From the NCBI RefSeq assembly GCF_937988725.1, contig NZ_CALKHS010000009.1, forward strand, positions 62,001 through 126,000: 64,000 nucleotides of DNA, given 5' to 3'. Of this stretch, positions 29,263-38,800 are shown in pieces; within the stretch, counting starts at the first letter, position 1; the number at the start of each line of letters is the position of its first letter. The notes under the pieces were generated by a model. It saw only the letters and a program-made list of their open reading frames with translations, had not been told where the DNA came from and ran no database searches. The position numbers and the translations under genes are program-made. This stretch comes from an uncultured Castellaniella sp. (GTDB taxonomy: Bacteria; Pseudomonadota; Gammaproteobacteria; Burkholderiales; Burkholderiaceae_B).

Positions 29263-30348
29263 ATGCAGCAGAGATTCCGTCCCCCGCATTCCCGTTCTTT
29301 CACCCGCGGACTCCTGTCCGGACTTCACGGCTTCGGGCTGGCGTTCATGATCGCATGGACGGCTCTGGCGCCCTCCCCGGCCCGGGCGCAAGCCCCCGCC
29401 CTGGCGCTCAAGGTCGGACAGATCAGCGATTCCATCGCCTTCTTCCCGATCTTCGTCGCCCGGCAGCAGGGCTTCTTCAAGCAGCAGGGCCTGGAGGTCG
29501 GCGACATCCCCCTGCTGGGCACCGGAGCCAAGCTCGCCGCCGCCCTGCAATCGGGCAGCATCGACGTGGCCGGCGGCAACGGCACCGACCCCCTGAACCT
29601 GTACCGCGCCAATAAAGGGACGCGGATGATCGCCCAGCTGGTGAACACCTATTACGTGGACATCATCACGGGGCCCTCCTTTTCCGGGCCGCCTGCCTCG
29701 GCCTCCCTGCAGGAAAAAGTCCAGGCGCTGAAGGGCAGGAAGATCGGCATCACCGGCCCGGGCAGCGGCACCCAGGCCCTGGTGAATTTCCTGCTGGGCA
29801 CCGCCGGCATGAAGTCGGCCACGGACGTCACCCTGGTATCCCTGGGGTCCAACATGATGGGCGCGCTGGGCGCGCTGAAGACCGGGCGCGTCGACGTCCT
29901 GTCCTTCCCGCAGCCCGTCGGGCAGCAAGCCGAGGCCACGCAGGTCGGGAGCATCTACATTTCCCCCGCGCGGGGAGACATTCCCCAGTTGAAGACCGTC
30001 GTGCACGGCGTCGTGTTCACCACCCAGGACATCCTGGACGCCAAGGGCCCGGCAGTCACGGCCTTCGTGCGCGGCATCGCCGACGCGGAACACTTCATTC
30101 ACCAGGGGGACCCCAAGGCCGTCCGCGCCCTGTTCAAGGCCTACCGCCCCACCATGAACGACGATACGGTCGACCGGCTGCTGTCCATCCTGCGCGCCGA
30201 GATCCCCAAGACCCCCGCCATCAGCCAGGGGGAATACGACGGGGAAGTCAAATTCAACCTGGATTCCGGCCTGATCACCGAGGCGCCCGACTACGCCACC
30301 ATGGTCCCCGCCCAGTGGATCCGGTCCGCGCTGGAAGGCGCCCGCTGA
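29263..30348 (+). CDS. NitT/TauT-type ABC transporter substrate-binding protein
   Basis: 361-residue periplasmic protein of the SsuA/TauA/NMT1 fold. A long signal region (cleavage near PARAQA, about residue 43) is followed by KVGQISDSIAFFPIFVARQQGFF, the classic first strand-helix, and LGTGAKLAAALQSGSIDVAGGNG, the ligand-lobe signature. AGGA lies eight bases before the ATG. It forms an operon with the ATPase and permease; stop and next start overlap as TGATG. Family substrates include nitrate, taurine, alkanesulfonates, thiamine precursors and aromatic acids. Nothing here decides among them. Confidence 0.88.
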   Translation: MQQRFRPPHSRSFTRGLLSGLHGFGLAFMIAWTALAPSPARAQAPALALKVGQISDSIAFFPIFVARQQGFFKQQGLEVGDIPLLGTGAKLAAALQSGSIDVAGGNGTDPLNLYRANKGTRMIAQLVNTYYVDIITGPSFSGPPASASLQEKVQALKGRKIGITGPGSGTQALVNFLLGTAGMKSATDVTLVSLGSNMMGALGALKTGRVDVLSFPQPVGQQAEATQVGSIYISPARGDIPQLKTVVHGVVFTTQDILDAKGPAVTAFVRGIADAEHFIHQGDPKAVRALFKAYRPTMNDDTVDRLLSILRAEIPKTPAISQGEYDGEVKFNLDSGLITEAPDYATMVPAQWIRSALEGAR

Positions 30349-31112
30349 TGGCGGCGGTGTATGACATCCGGGACGTCCACAAGCACTTCCGGAAGGACGA
30401 CCAGGAACTGGTCGCCCTGCGGGGCGCGGAACTGACGGTCGAGGAAGGCAGCTTCCTGGTGCTGCTCGGGCGCAGCGGCTGCGGCAAATCCACGCTGCTG
30501 AACCTGATGGCGGGCCTGACGGTCCCCACGGCCGGCACGCTCGCCTATCGCGGGCGGGCGCTGTCCGGCCCGCTGAATTCCGTCGGCTATCTCACCCAGC
30601 AGGACACGCTGATGCCCTGGCGCACCGTCCTGCGAAACGTCGAAATGCCGCTGGAAATCCAGGGCATCGCGCCCCGGGAACGGACGGCCGTCTCCCGGCG
30701 GCTGATCGACCGGGTCGGGCTGTCCGGCTTCGAACGCCACTACCCCCGCGAACTGTCCGGCGGCATGCGCCGCCGCGTCAGCCTGGCCCGCATGCTGTGC
30801 GGCAATCCGGAAACCCTGCTGCTGGACGAACCCTTCGGGGCGCTGGACGCCCAGCTGCGCGGCGACCTGCAGCAGCAGCTGCTGGAACTCTGGACGGACA
30901 GCGGACGCACCGTGGTGTTCGTGACCCACGACATCGAAGAAGCCCTGATGCTGGCCGACCGGATCGTGGTGCTGGGGCCGCTGGGCTCCATCGGGCTCGA
31001 CATCCGCATCGAACTGCCCCGCCCCCGGGACGCCGACGAAATCCGCCTGCACCCCGATTATCTGGCCCTCTACCGGGCGCTGACGCACGCCCTCAAGCAG
31101 GCCCGCCCATGA
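30348..31112 (+). CDS. NitT/TauT-type ABC transporter ATPase
   Basis: 254-residue ABC ATPase. Walker A is GRSGCGKST (about 41-49), the Q-loop is YLTQQDTLMPWRTV, the signature is LSGGMRRRVSLARML (about 135) and Walker B is TLLLDEPFGALDAQ, then VTHDIEEALMLADRIVVL. DEPFGALD plus the W-R-T after the Q-loop is typical of SsuB/TauB ATPases. The ATG at 30348 shares its A with the upstream stop; its own stop overlaps the permease start (ATGA). The three genes should be translated as a coupled unit. Confidence 0.92.
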   Translation: MAAVYDIRDVHKHFRKDDQELVALRGAELTVEEGSFLVLLGRSGCGKSTLLNLMAGLTVPTAGTLAYRGRALSGPLNSVGYLTQQDTLMPWRTVLRNVEMPLEIQGIAPRERTAVSRRLIDRVGLSGFERHYPRELSGGMRRRVSLARMLCGNPETLLLDEPFGALDAQLRGDLQQQLLELWTDSGRTVVFVTHDIEEALMLADRIVVLGPLGSIGLDIRIELPRPRDADEIRLHPDYLALYRALTHALKQARP

Positions 31113-31984
31113 CGCGCCCGGAGTCCCCTTCCATGCCCAGCCCGGACCACCATCCCGCCCCGCAGTCCCAGGGCCCTCTGCTGATTCCGCTGAACCGCAG
31201 CTGGTGGCAGCGCAACCGCCGCCGCGCGCTGATCCTGGCGGCCCGGCTGCTGGTGCTGGTCGTCTTCCTGGGCGTCTGGGCGGCGCTTTCGGGGCCGGTG
31301 CTCGACCCGCAATTCTTCGGCTCGCCGCAGGGGGTCGCCGCCATGCTGGTCCAATGGACGGCCGACGGCACGCTCTGGCGCAACACCTGGATCACGCTCC
31401 AGGAAGTCGTCCTGGGATTCCTGCTGGGCGCGGTCTCGGGGGCCGTCCTGGCCTATCTGATCGCCGCCATCAAGCCGCTGTGGGACGTGCTGATCCCCTA
31501 CATGCTGGCGCTGTATTCCGTCCCCAAGGTCGCCGTCGCGCCCCTGTTCATCATCTGGTTCGGGATCGATCTCGGGATGAAGGTGCTGCTGGCGGCGATT
31601 TCGGTCTTTTTCCTGGTGTTCCTCAGCACCGCCGCGGGCGTCCAGAACGTGGACGAGGGCCTGAAGGACGCGGTGCGCATGATGGGGGGCAGCCGGCGGG
31701 ACGTGGCGCTGAAGGTCACCCTGCCCGGCTCCGTCGCCGGCCTGCTCACCGGCCTGCGGATGTCCATCCCCTACGCCCTGATCGGCGCGGTCATCGGCGA
31801 GCTGGTCGCCTCGAACCGGGGGCTGGGCTTCCTGATCAACGACGCCTCGGCCCAGTTCAACACCAGCGGCGTGTTCGCCGCCCTGGTGGTGCTGGCGATC
31901 ATCGCCGCCGTGCTGAACATGCTGGTCAACAGCGTCGATCAATGGGCCAACCGCTGGAAGCCCATCGATTCGGACCGCGAATGA
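31109..31984 (+). CDS. NitT/TauT-type ABC transporter permease
   Basis: 291-residue inner-membrane permease of the SsuC/TauC family. A cytoplasmic Pro/Arg-rich N-terminus (about 1-38) precedes six membrane spans. YSVPKVAVAPLFIIWFGIDL (about 130) and the coupling loop DAVRMMGGSRRDVALKVTLP (about 190) are family signatures. The start ATG overlaps the ATPase stop by four bases. No enzyme gene accompanies the transporter, so the imported compound must be handled elsewhere. Confidence 0.91.
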   Translation: MTRPESPSMPSPDHHPAPQSQGPLLIPLNRSWWQRNRRRALILAARLLVLVVFLGVWAALSGPVLDPQFFGSPQGVAAMLVQWTADGTLWRNTWITLQEVVLGFLLGAVSGAVLAYLIAAIKPLWDVLIPYMLALYSVPKVAVAPLFIIWFGIDLGMKVLLAAISVFFLVFLSTAAGVQNVDEGLKDAVRMMGGSRRDVALKVTLPGSVAGLLTGLRMSIPYALIGAVIGELVASNRGLGFLINDASAQFNTSGVFAALVVLAIIAAVLNMLVNSVDQWANRWKPIDSDRE

Positions 31985-32014
31985 GGCCCCGCCCCGCCGG
32001 GCGGGAAGCGCTCG

Positions 32015-33112
32015 TCAGAACTCGTCGTCGAACACCACGCCTTCGTCGGTGCGGCGCATGACGCCGACCTTGTAGGCGGCGATGTCCTGCTCCTGGGGCG
32101 AGGCCTGGGTCTTGCTGATGTTCAGCCACTTCTCCATGTACTTGAGCGGATTGGCCGGCGGGAACTCGTAGCGATCCGTGTCGATGCCCAGGGTGTTGTA
32201 GACGTCCTTGGCGCAATACAGGGTCCACGCGGCCAGGCGGTCGGCGTTCATGCCGACCAGCTCGCGGCCTTCCGAGAACAGGTACTGGATCCAGTCCAGT
32301 TCGCTGTCCACGACTTCGGCGATCAGGGCCTCGATTTCGAAATGGCACTGGGCGAAGGCTTGCCGGCCCCGTTCGGTGCGCAATTCGTGGCGCAGCACGG
32401 CGCGGTCCAGCTCGGCGTGGATTTCCAGCTCGTCCTGGGCGATCTTCTGGATGGCCTTGCCGATGGGCTGGAACATGCCGGTGTCGCAGATGGCGAAAGT
32501 CACGGCGAAGGAGGCCATGAACTGGATGCGCTCCATGCAGAACAGCGCCACGACCATCATGAAGACGGTGTTGTAGGTGTCCTGGTTATTGTCCAGATTG
32601 CCCAGTGCATACTGGTGGGACGCATGGTAGCCCTCGCCGAAAGCCTTGATCACGCGCGACAGCCGCTCGTGCGCCTGTTCCACGCTGAGGATCTCGTCGA
32701 TGATGGCCGAGGGGTCGTCGAAGGAGTTGCGCACGATCTCCGAGTAGGTCGCCGCGTGCACGACCTCGTTGTCGGAAATGCGTTGCCAGGCGGCCCACAG
32801 TTCGGACGAGGTGATGAACGGCGCCAGCACCGGCGCGATGGCGCGGGAGGCCACGCTGTCGGCCTCCCATTGCCACGCCAGGGTCTTGACCATCATGTCG
32901 TAGGTCGCGCGCGGGCAGCTCTTGAAGTCGGCGTTGCAGGAAGAATAGTCGAATTCGTTCTCGTCCCAGTCCAGGGATTTCTGGGTCTTGTACAGCGCCC
33001 AGATGTCCGGATAGTGGCGGTTGATGGTGTCGAACAGGCCCTGCTTTTCGCCCAGGAAGAGCAGCGGCTTGGCGTAGTCCTGTTTCTGGTAGTTGAAGAC
33101 GTTCTCAGACAT
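32015..33112 (-). CDS. nrdB: Class Ia ribonucleotide reductase beta subunit
   Basis: 365-residue diiron-tyrosyl radical subunit. Likely ligands: Asp in WEADSVASR, Glu and His in NEVVHAATY (with the radical Tyr four residues after the His), Glu in CMERIQFM, and the last Glu/His pair in QDELEIHAEL. The last pair seems spaced E-x-x-x-H instead of the E-x-x-H of E. coli. The C-terminal VVFDDEF tail docks into NrdA. The start at 33112 gives MSENVFNYQKQD. It follows nrdA after a 76-base gap that holds a long hairpin. Confidence 0.94.
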   Translation of the reverse strand: MSENVFNYQKQDYAKPLLFLGEKQGLFDTINRHYPDIWALYKTQKSLDWDENEFDYSSCNADFKSCPRATYDMMVKTLAWQWEADSVASRAIAPVLAPFITSSELWAAWQRISDNEVVHAATYSEIVRNSFDDPSAIIDEILSVEQAHERLSRVIKAFGEGYHASHQYALGNLDNNQDTYNTVFMMVVALFCMERIQFMASFAVTFAICDTGMFQPIGKAIQKIAQDELEIHAELDRAVLRHELRTERGRQAFAQCHFEIEALIAEVVDSELDWIQYLFSEGRELVGMNADRLAAWTLYCAKDVYNTLGIDTDRYEFPPANPLKYMEKWLNISKTQASPQEQDIAAYKVGVMRRTDEGVVFDDEF

Positions 33113-33137
33113 GATGCGTTTTTCCGATGGATGACAG

Positions 33138-33178
33138 GCATGCGGCACGCCGCACCCGAGGTGCGACGCGCCGCATGC
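33138..33178 (-). repeat. Intercistronic hairpin between nrdA and nrdB
   Basis: An outer stem GCATGCGGC/GCCGCATGC and an inner stem GCACC/GGTGC form one imperfect hairpin in the 76-base gap between the nrdA stop and nrdB start. It could set the ratio of the two subunits by stabilising or processing the message; no T-run is present. Confidence 0.5.
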
Positions 33179-33188
33179 GCGAATGAAT

Positions 33189-35687
33189 CTACAGCGTGCA
33201 GCCGCCCTGGCACATGGGGTCGTCATCCAGGCTGGTCACGGGCTGCGGCGCGGCCGGCAACTGGATCCCCGCCGTGGCAAGCTTCACGAAGCCCTGGGCG
33301 GCGGCGAAGTCGGCGACTTTCTTCATGCCCGCCGAGGTCTTCTGGTTCATGTAGTACTTGGACTTCAGGCCCATCTTTACGCGATACAGATAGTTCTGGA
33401 TCATTTCGGTGGACTCGATGCTGGCGTCGCCGATGACCTTGCGGTAGAAGTCGGCCGAAATCCCCTGATCCGTCCATTTCTGGATGATGGCGTAGACGTC
33501 GGTCATGTCCTGGGCCGGCACTTCCCAGGCGGATTCGTACCACTGGCCCAGAGTATCGCCTTCCGGGGCGGCCCAGTAGTTGACCCGCTGGTTGTCGGTC
33601 TTGATCATCGTCAATTCACGGATGGGATACACGCCGTTGGTCGTGCCCGACGAGTTCGCCGAGGTTTCCGTGGGCATGTGCGCCGCCACCACCGAATTGC
33701 GGATCCCGCCATTGGCGACGACGTCCGCCCGCAGGGCTTCCCAGTCGTACTGGTTCCGGAAGTCGGCGACCTTGTCCACATTGGGGTTGTAGGTGTCGAT
33801 GGGCAGCCAGCCCTGCGGCCACTTGGTCTTGTGCATCCAGGGGGCGTTGCCCAGTTCCTTGCCCAGCTGCAGGCTGGCCCGGACCAGATGATAGTAATGA
33901 CGCTCGGCCACCCAGTGGATGAACTGCTTGCCGCTGTCGTCGGTATAGCGCTTGTGGTTGCGGGCCATCAGATGCGCCACGCCCAGCATGCCGACCCCGG
34001 CATTGAGCCGGGCCTTGGACGTCACGCCCACGTGGGGCAGTTCGTAATCGGCCAGATGGATGCACTTGTCGATCATCAGCAAGGCATAGTAGGCGACTTC
34101 CTCGTATTGCTCGTCGGATTCGATGTTCGACACGACGATGCCGGCCAGGTTGCAGGTGGCGACTTCAGGCGAGGAATAGCGCACGATGCGCGCGATGCGC
34201 CGGCCGTCGGTCAGCACGTCGCCCGCCGCCAGGTCTTCCAGGTAGACCATGCCCCGGGCGGTGTCCACCGCCCCCGTGCCCGGGCGCACCGTATGCAGCG
34301 CGCCGTCGGCATCCTCGAATTCCACGAAGGACACGTCGGTCGATTGGTAGAGCTCGGTGATGTGGTTGTAGGGCGCCGTGGGCAGCGCGATCTCGGAGCA
34401 CAGGTTCGAGCTGTAGATCGTGCCCTTGAACGGCGTATGGCGGTTCATCTCGTAGATGTTGTGCTCGTAGATGCGCCCCGTCTCGTTCCATTCGTTGATG
34501 GCCGTGATCAGCAGTTCCCGCGCATTGACGAACTGCTTCTTGAAGGTCGGATCCTGCTCGTACTGTTCGTACAGGGTTTCGAAGCGGGCCTCGTCGTCGC
34601 TGTACAGGGCCTCGTACAAATCGGGCGCCGTATGGCAGTTGAACAGGAAGATGTTTTCGTTGCGGGCGACCTTGCGGGCGAAGAAGCGGTTGCCGCCCCA
34701 GGAATAATCCATGCCGCGGATCTTGCGGTCCTCGGTGGACATGGGGTTCTTCAGGCGCAGCAGGGTGTCGATTTCCGGATCGAAAATCGAAAAGTAACTG
34801 GTGCAGGCGCCGCCGCGGCCATTCTGCAGGTTCGCCTTGATCTCGGCCACCACCGCGCGCAGGTACGGCAGCTTGCCCTGGTGGCGAATCACGCCGCCGC
34901 GCACCGGATCATTGACCGAGCGGGTCTGCAGGTAGGACCCGATGCCGGCGCTCATGTAGGTCATGGTGTTGGCGATGTGATTGCCCACCGCGATCGAACG
35001 GGCCGAATCGCCCGACGCATACAGGCAGCAGCTGGCATAGCCGCGCAGGGGCGTGCCCAGATTGATGTGATTGGGCGTGGGCGCGTTGATGCGGTTCTTC
35101 GACAGGTGCTCGTAGAACTTCGCGACGTCGCGCATGCGCCGTTCGCGGGGCTGGTCCACGGCCAGGGCCATGGCCATGCGCATGTAGACGAACTGCGGCG
35201 TTTCGTAGTGAATGCCCTTGACCCGATCGGAAATCGCATACTTCGAGCGATGCGTGTGGATCTGGTAGTGGGCGTATTCGAAGTCCCGCGTGTGATCAAT
35301 GATGCCTTCGACCTGGAAGTATTCTTCTTCCGAGTAATCCAGGCGTTCCATGTAGCCCAGGCCTTCCAGGCGACGGTGCAGCGTCAGCACCGTGGGGAAC
35401 GCCCCGTCGCAGACGTCCTTCAGTTCCTTCTGGGCCAGCGCCGCATACAGGCGGCCCGCCATGCGGTTGTAGGACCAGGTGTCCGCATCCAGGCAATGCC
35501 GGATGAGCTGCATCTGCAGGAATTCCGAGGAGCATTCCTCGGGCATGTTCGTGACGGTCTCCAGCACCACGGAGGGCCAGTCCACGCCATCGCCCAGCGT
35601 CGTGGCGCCCCATTCCCCCCAGCCATTGAGCTTGGACGGGATGAAGGGTTCTTTGCGTCCATCGCGCTTGATAACGGTCTTGATCAT
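33189..35687 (-). CDS. nrdA: Class Ia ribonucleotide reductase alpha subunit
   Basis: 832-residue catalytic subunit that reduces ribonucleoside diphosphates. An N-terminal ATP-cone (KRDGRKEPFIPSKLNGW, about 5-95) implies dATP inhibition. Catalytic residues appear in YASCCLYASGDS (active-site Cys) and NLCSEIALP (Asn, radical Cys, Glu), with the second redox Cys in VATCNLAG. The radical-transfer tyrosines are in SKYYMNQKT, and the C-terminal pair is MCQGGCTL. An extra stretch of about 60 residues lies between NLCSEIALP and the second redox Cys (about 448-507). The start MIKTVIKRDGR is at 35687. Two NrdR boxes lie upstream. Confidence 0.96.
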   Translation of the reverse strand: MIKTVIKRDGRKEPFIPSKLNGWGEWGATTLGDGVDWPSVVLETVTNMPEECSSEFLQMQLIRHCLDADTWSYNRMAGRLYAALAQKELKDVCDGAFPTVLTLHRRLEGLGYMERLDYSEEEYFQVEGIIDHTRDFEYAHYQIHTHRSKYAISDRVKGIHYETPQFVYMRMAMALAVDQPRERRMRDVAKFYEHLSKNRINAPTPNHINLGTPLRGYASCCLYASGDSARSIAVGNHIANTMTYMSAGIGSYLQTRSVNDPVRGGVIRHQGKLPYLRAVVAEIKANLQNGRGGACTSYFSIFDPEIDTLLRLKNPMSTEDRKIRGMDYSWGGNRFFARKVARNENIFLFNCHTAPDLYEALYSDDEARFETLYEQYEQDPTFKKQFVNARELLITAINEWNETGRIYEHNIYEMNRHTPFKGTIYSSNLCSEIALPTAPYNHITELYQSTDVSFVEFEDADGALHTVRPGTGAVDTARGMVYLEDLAAGDVLTDGRRIARIVRYSSPEVATCNLAGIVVSNIESDEQYEEVAYYALLMIDKCIHLADYELPHVGVTSKARLNAGVGMLGVAHLMARNHKRYTDDSGKQFIHWVAERHYYHLVRASLQLGKELGNAPWMHKTKWPQGWLPIDTYNPNVDKVADFRNQYDWEALRADVVANGGIRNSVVAAHMPTETSANSSGTTNGVYPIRELTMIKTDNQRVNYWAAPEGDTLGQWYESAWEVPAQDMTDVYAIIQKWTDQGISADFYRKVIGDASIESTEMIQNYLYRVKMGLKSKYYMNQKTSAGMKKVADFAAAQGFVKLATAGIQLPAAPQPVTSLDDDPMCQGGCTL

Positions 35688-35746
35688 GTCAGTAGTCTTC
35701 TTTTGGTGGATGGATAAGGAAAAATAGGGTGCCACACGCTATTCGG

Positions 35747-35794
35747 ACACCAAATCTTGTGCGATCAACCCCCAAAATATACTACATGTAGTGC
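35747..35794 (-). promoter_or_regulatory. Tandem NrdR boxes upstream of nrdAB
   Basis: Two near-palindromes resemble the NrdR consensus (ACACnATATnTnGTGT type): ACACCAAATCTTGTGC at 35747-35762 and ATACTACATGTAGTGC at 35779-35794. Their centres are 32 bases apart, about three helical turns, as expected for cooperative NrdR binding. They lie 60-107 bases before the nrdA start and predict repression of nrdAB by NrdR when dATP is plentiful. Confidence 0.75.
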
Positions 35795-35885
35795 TTCAAA
35801 ATCACCCCATCGAATGGCCGGAACACGGGGAGAAAGACCCGGAAACCAGAAGGGGCGGGGCTTGCGCGACACAAAAATTTTGATT

Positions 35886-38800
35886 TCAATTTGTATCCGA
35901 ATCGCCCTTCCGAGGGGTCGCCCAGGAGACCGCCCCGCCCTGCTCGACCAGGGCCTCGAGATCCGCGGCGGGCACCGGCGGACTGAACAGATAGCCCTGC
36001 CAGGCATGGCAATGATGGCGCTGCAGGAACGCGCGCTGCGCCTCGGTTTCCACGCCCTCCGCGATGACGCGCAGGCCCAGGCTCAGGCCCAGGGCCACGA
36101 TGGTGCGGGCGATGGCGGCGTCGTTCGGATCGGTCAGCACGTCGCGCACGAAGCTCTGGTCGATCTTCAACTGGTCCAGGGGCAGGCGCTTCAGGTAGGC
36201 CAGGGAGGAATAGCCCGTGCCGAAATCATCCAGGGAAAAGCCGACCCCGTAGCTCTTCAGGCGCGCCATTTTCTCGATGGTATCCTCGACGTTCTGCAGC
36301 AGCAGGCCCTCCGTCAGTTCCAGTTCCAGGCTTCGGGCATCGGCCCCCGAGCCCGCCAGCGCGGCCAGCACCTGCTCGACGAAGTCCGGCTGGCGGAACT
36401 GCCGGGGGCTGACATTGACCGCCACCCGGATCCCGGCCAGGGCGGGCCGGTCCGCCCAGGCGGCCAGCTGGCGGCAGGCCGTGCGCAGGACCCAGTCCCC
36501 CAGCGGCAGGATCAGGCCGCTGTCCTCGGCCAGGGGAATGAACGAGGCCGGCGACACATAGCCATCCCGCGGATGCTTCCAGCGCAGCAGGGCCTCGCAC
36601 CCGACGATGCCGCTGCGATCGAGCTGGGGCTGATAGAACAGCTCGAACTGCCCCTGGTCCAGGCCCACCCGCATGTCCAGTTCCAGCGCCACCCGCTTGT
36701 GCACGACCGCCTGCATGTGCGGATCGTAGAACTGCAGGGTGTCCCGCCCGGCGGCCTTGGCCTGGTACATGGCCAGATCCGCCCGCCGCAATTGCTCGTC
36801 GGCTGCGGTTTCCTGCCCCTGGAACAGGCTGGCCCCCATGCTGACGCTGGAATGGCAGAATTCGCCGTTCAGCAGATAAGGGGCCCGCAGGGCCTGCAGG
36901 ATCCCGCGGCCCTGGTCCTCCGCCCGGGCCGCCGCTTCCTCGGGCTGGTCCGACAGGTCTTCCAGGACGATGACGAATTCGTCATCGCCATGCCGGGCGA
37001 TGGTGTGGGAATCCCGCAGATGTTTCTTCAGACGGTCCGCCACCTGCCGCAGCAGCTCGTCGCCCGCATCGTGGCCCCGGGTTTCGTTGATGGTCTTGAA
37101 GTGATCCAGGTCCAGCATCAGCAGCACGCCATAGCGGCGCCGCCGGGCGCTGGCGGCCAGCGCCTGCTGCAGGCGGTCCAGCAGCAGCCGGCGGTTGGGC
37201 AGGCCGGTCAAGGGATCGTTGTAGGCCAGGTAGCGGATTTCTTCCTCGGCCGTCTTGCGGACGGTCAGGTCCTCCAGCGTCACCAGATAATCCGTCCCCA
37301 GCCGCAGGCCAGACAGCTCCACCGTGCGCCACCGGCCGTCCCGGCAACGGATCCGGCATTCCAGCCGGGCCCTGGATTCGCCGCCATCCGGCGCATGCCG
37401 CCACTGGTGTTCCCAGGCGCGGCGCAGATCCCGGCGCGCCGCCGGATCGGGAACGACCAGCGCCCACCAGGAACGGACGTCCGGCGCCTGATCTTCGGCG
37501 TACCCGCAGATCCGCAGGAACTGCTGATTGCGAAAGACGATGCACTGCCCCTGTTCCACCAGACAGACGCCCACCGGCAGATGATCCAGCAGGCCGCGCA
37601 GGCGCCGTTCGCTGTCGCGCAGGGCGTCCTGCATGCGCCGGCGTTCGGTCACGTCCTGGATCACGGCGACGTGGTAGTCGGGGGCGGCCCCCGGCTGGCG
37701 GATCGGCGACACCGTCAGCAGCACCCAGACGGGATGGCCGTCCTTGTGCATCATGCGCTTCTCCATCTGGAATTCCTGGATCTCGCCGGAGCGCACCCGG
37801 GCCATCTGCGCCAGATCGGCCGGCAGGTCGTCCGGGTGGCTGAGCGACTGGAAGTCGCACTGCAGCAGCTCCGACTCGGAATAGCCCAGCATGGCGGCGT
37901 ATTTCCGATTCACCCGCACCAGCCGGCCCGTCGTCATGTCGCTCAGGGACACGCCCACGGCGGCCTGGTTGAACACGGCGCGAAAGCGCTCCTCGCTGCG
38001 CTGCAGGGCGTCGCTCGTGCGCGCCGCCTGGGAGACGGCGCGCAGGCGCAGCCGGCACAGCACGCAGGTCAGGCCCGCCAGCAACAGCGACAAGGCTCCG
38101 CCGGCAAGCCCTATCCACCAGAGCAGCCGGCGTTCCTCGGCCGAAGCCAGGGCCCGGGTCTGGACGAAATCCAGCCGCCAGCGCCGGTCCAGGACATCCA
38201 GGATGCGGGTTTCCCGGCGAGGACCCTGCGTCGCCCTGGGCGCCGGATCCTGCGATAGGCCCAGCAGCGCCTCGCCGAGGCCGGCGCCGGATGTCTTCGC
38301 GGACGGCGACCCGCGAGGGCCGATATCCGTCAGGCGCAATGACAGGCCGCGCAGGAAACCCGACTTCCGGACGGCATCGAGCATCTGGTTGGTGCGGATG
38401 ACGGCTGCCACCGAACCGACGAAATCCGATTGGGCGTCCGCGCCGGGCGTCCTGCGGAAGATCGGGTAGCGCAGCAGGAAGCCGGTCCGATCCGACGTCT
38501 CCTGGAACAGGTGAAACGGCGCGGACGCCGTCGGCAGCCCGGTGGCGCGGCCCGCCAGCAAGGCGGCCAGATTGGCCGGCTGAGAGGAGATCTCCAGGCC
38601 TTCGACGCCCTGATTGCCTTCCAGGGGCCACAGATATTCCACCACGTAATAATCCGCCTGCCGGCGCAAGGGGTGGATGTCGGCGGCGCCGGACAGCCGC
38701 GCACGGTAGCCGGGCAGATCGGCCGCCCTGACCCAGCGCACGAAGGACAGATTGATCAGTTCCGGATAGTGCGCGCGCACCTCGTGCCCTGCCACGACCT

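Noticed and set aside
34165..34345. Active intein in NrdA
   Set aside because: The insert has a Hint-like GD turn but is far too short, and lacks an N-terminal Cys/Ser with block B His and a C-terminal His-Asn before the following Cys/Ser/Thr.
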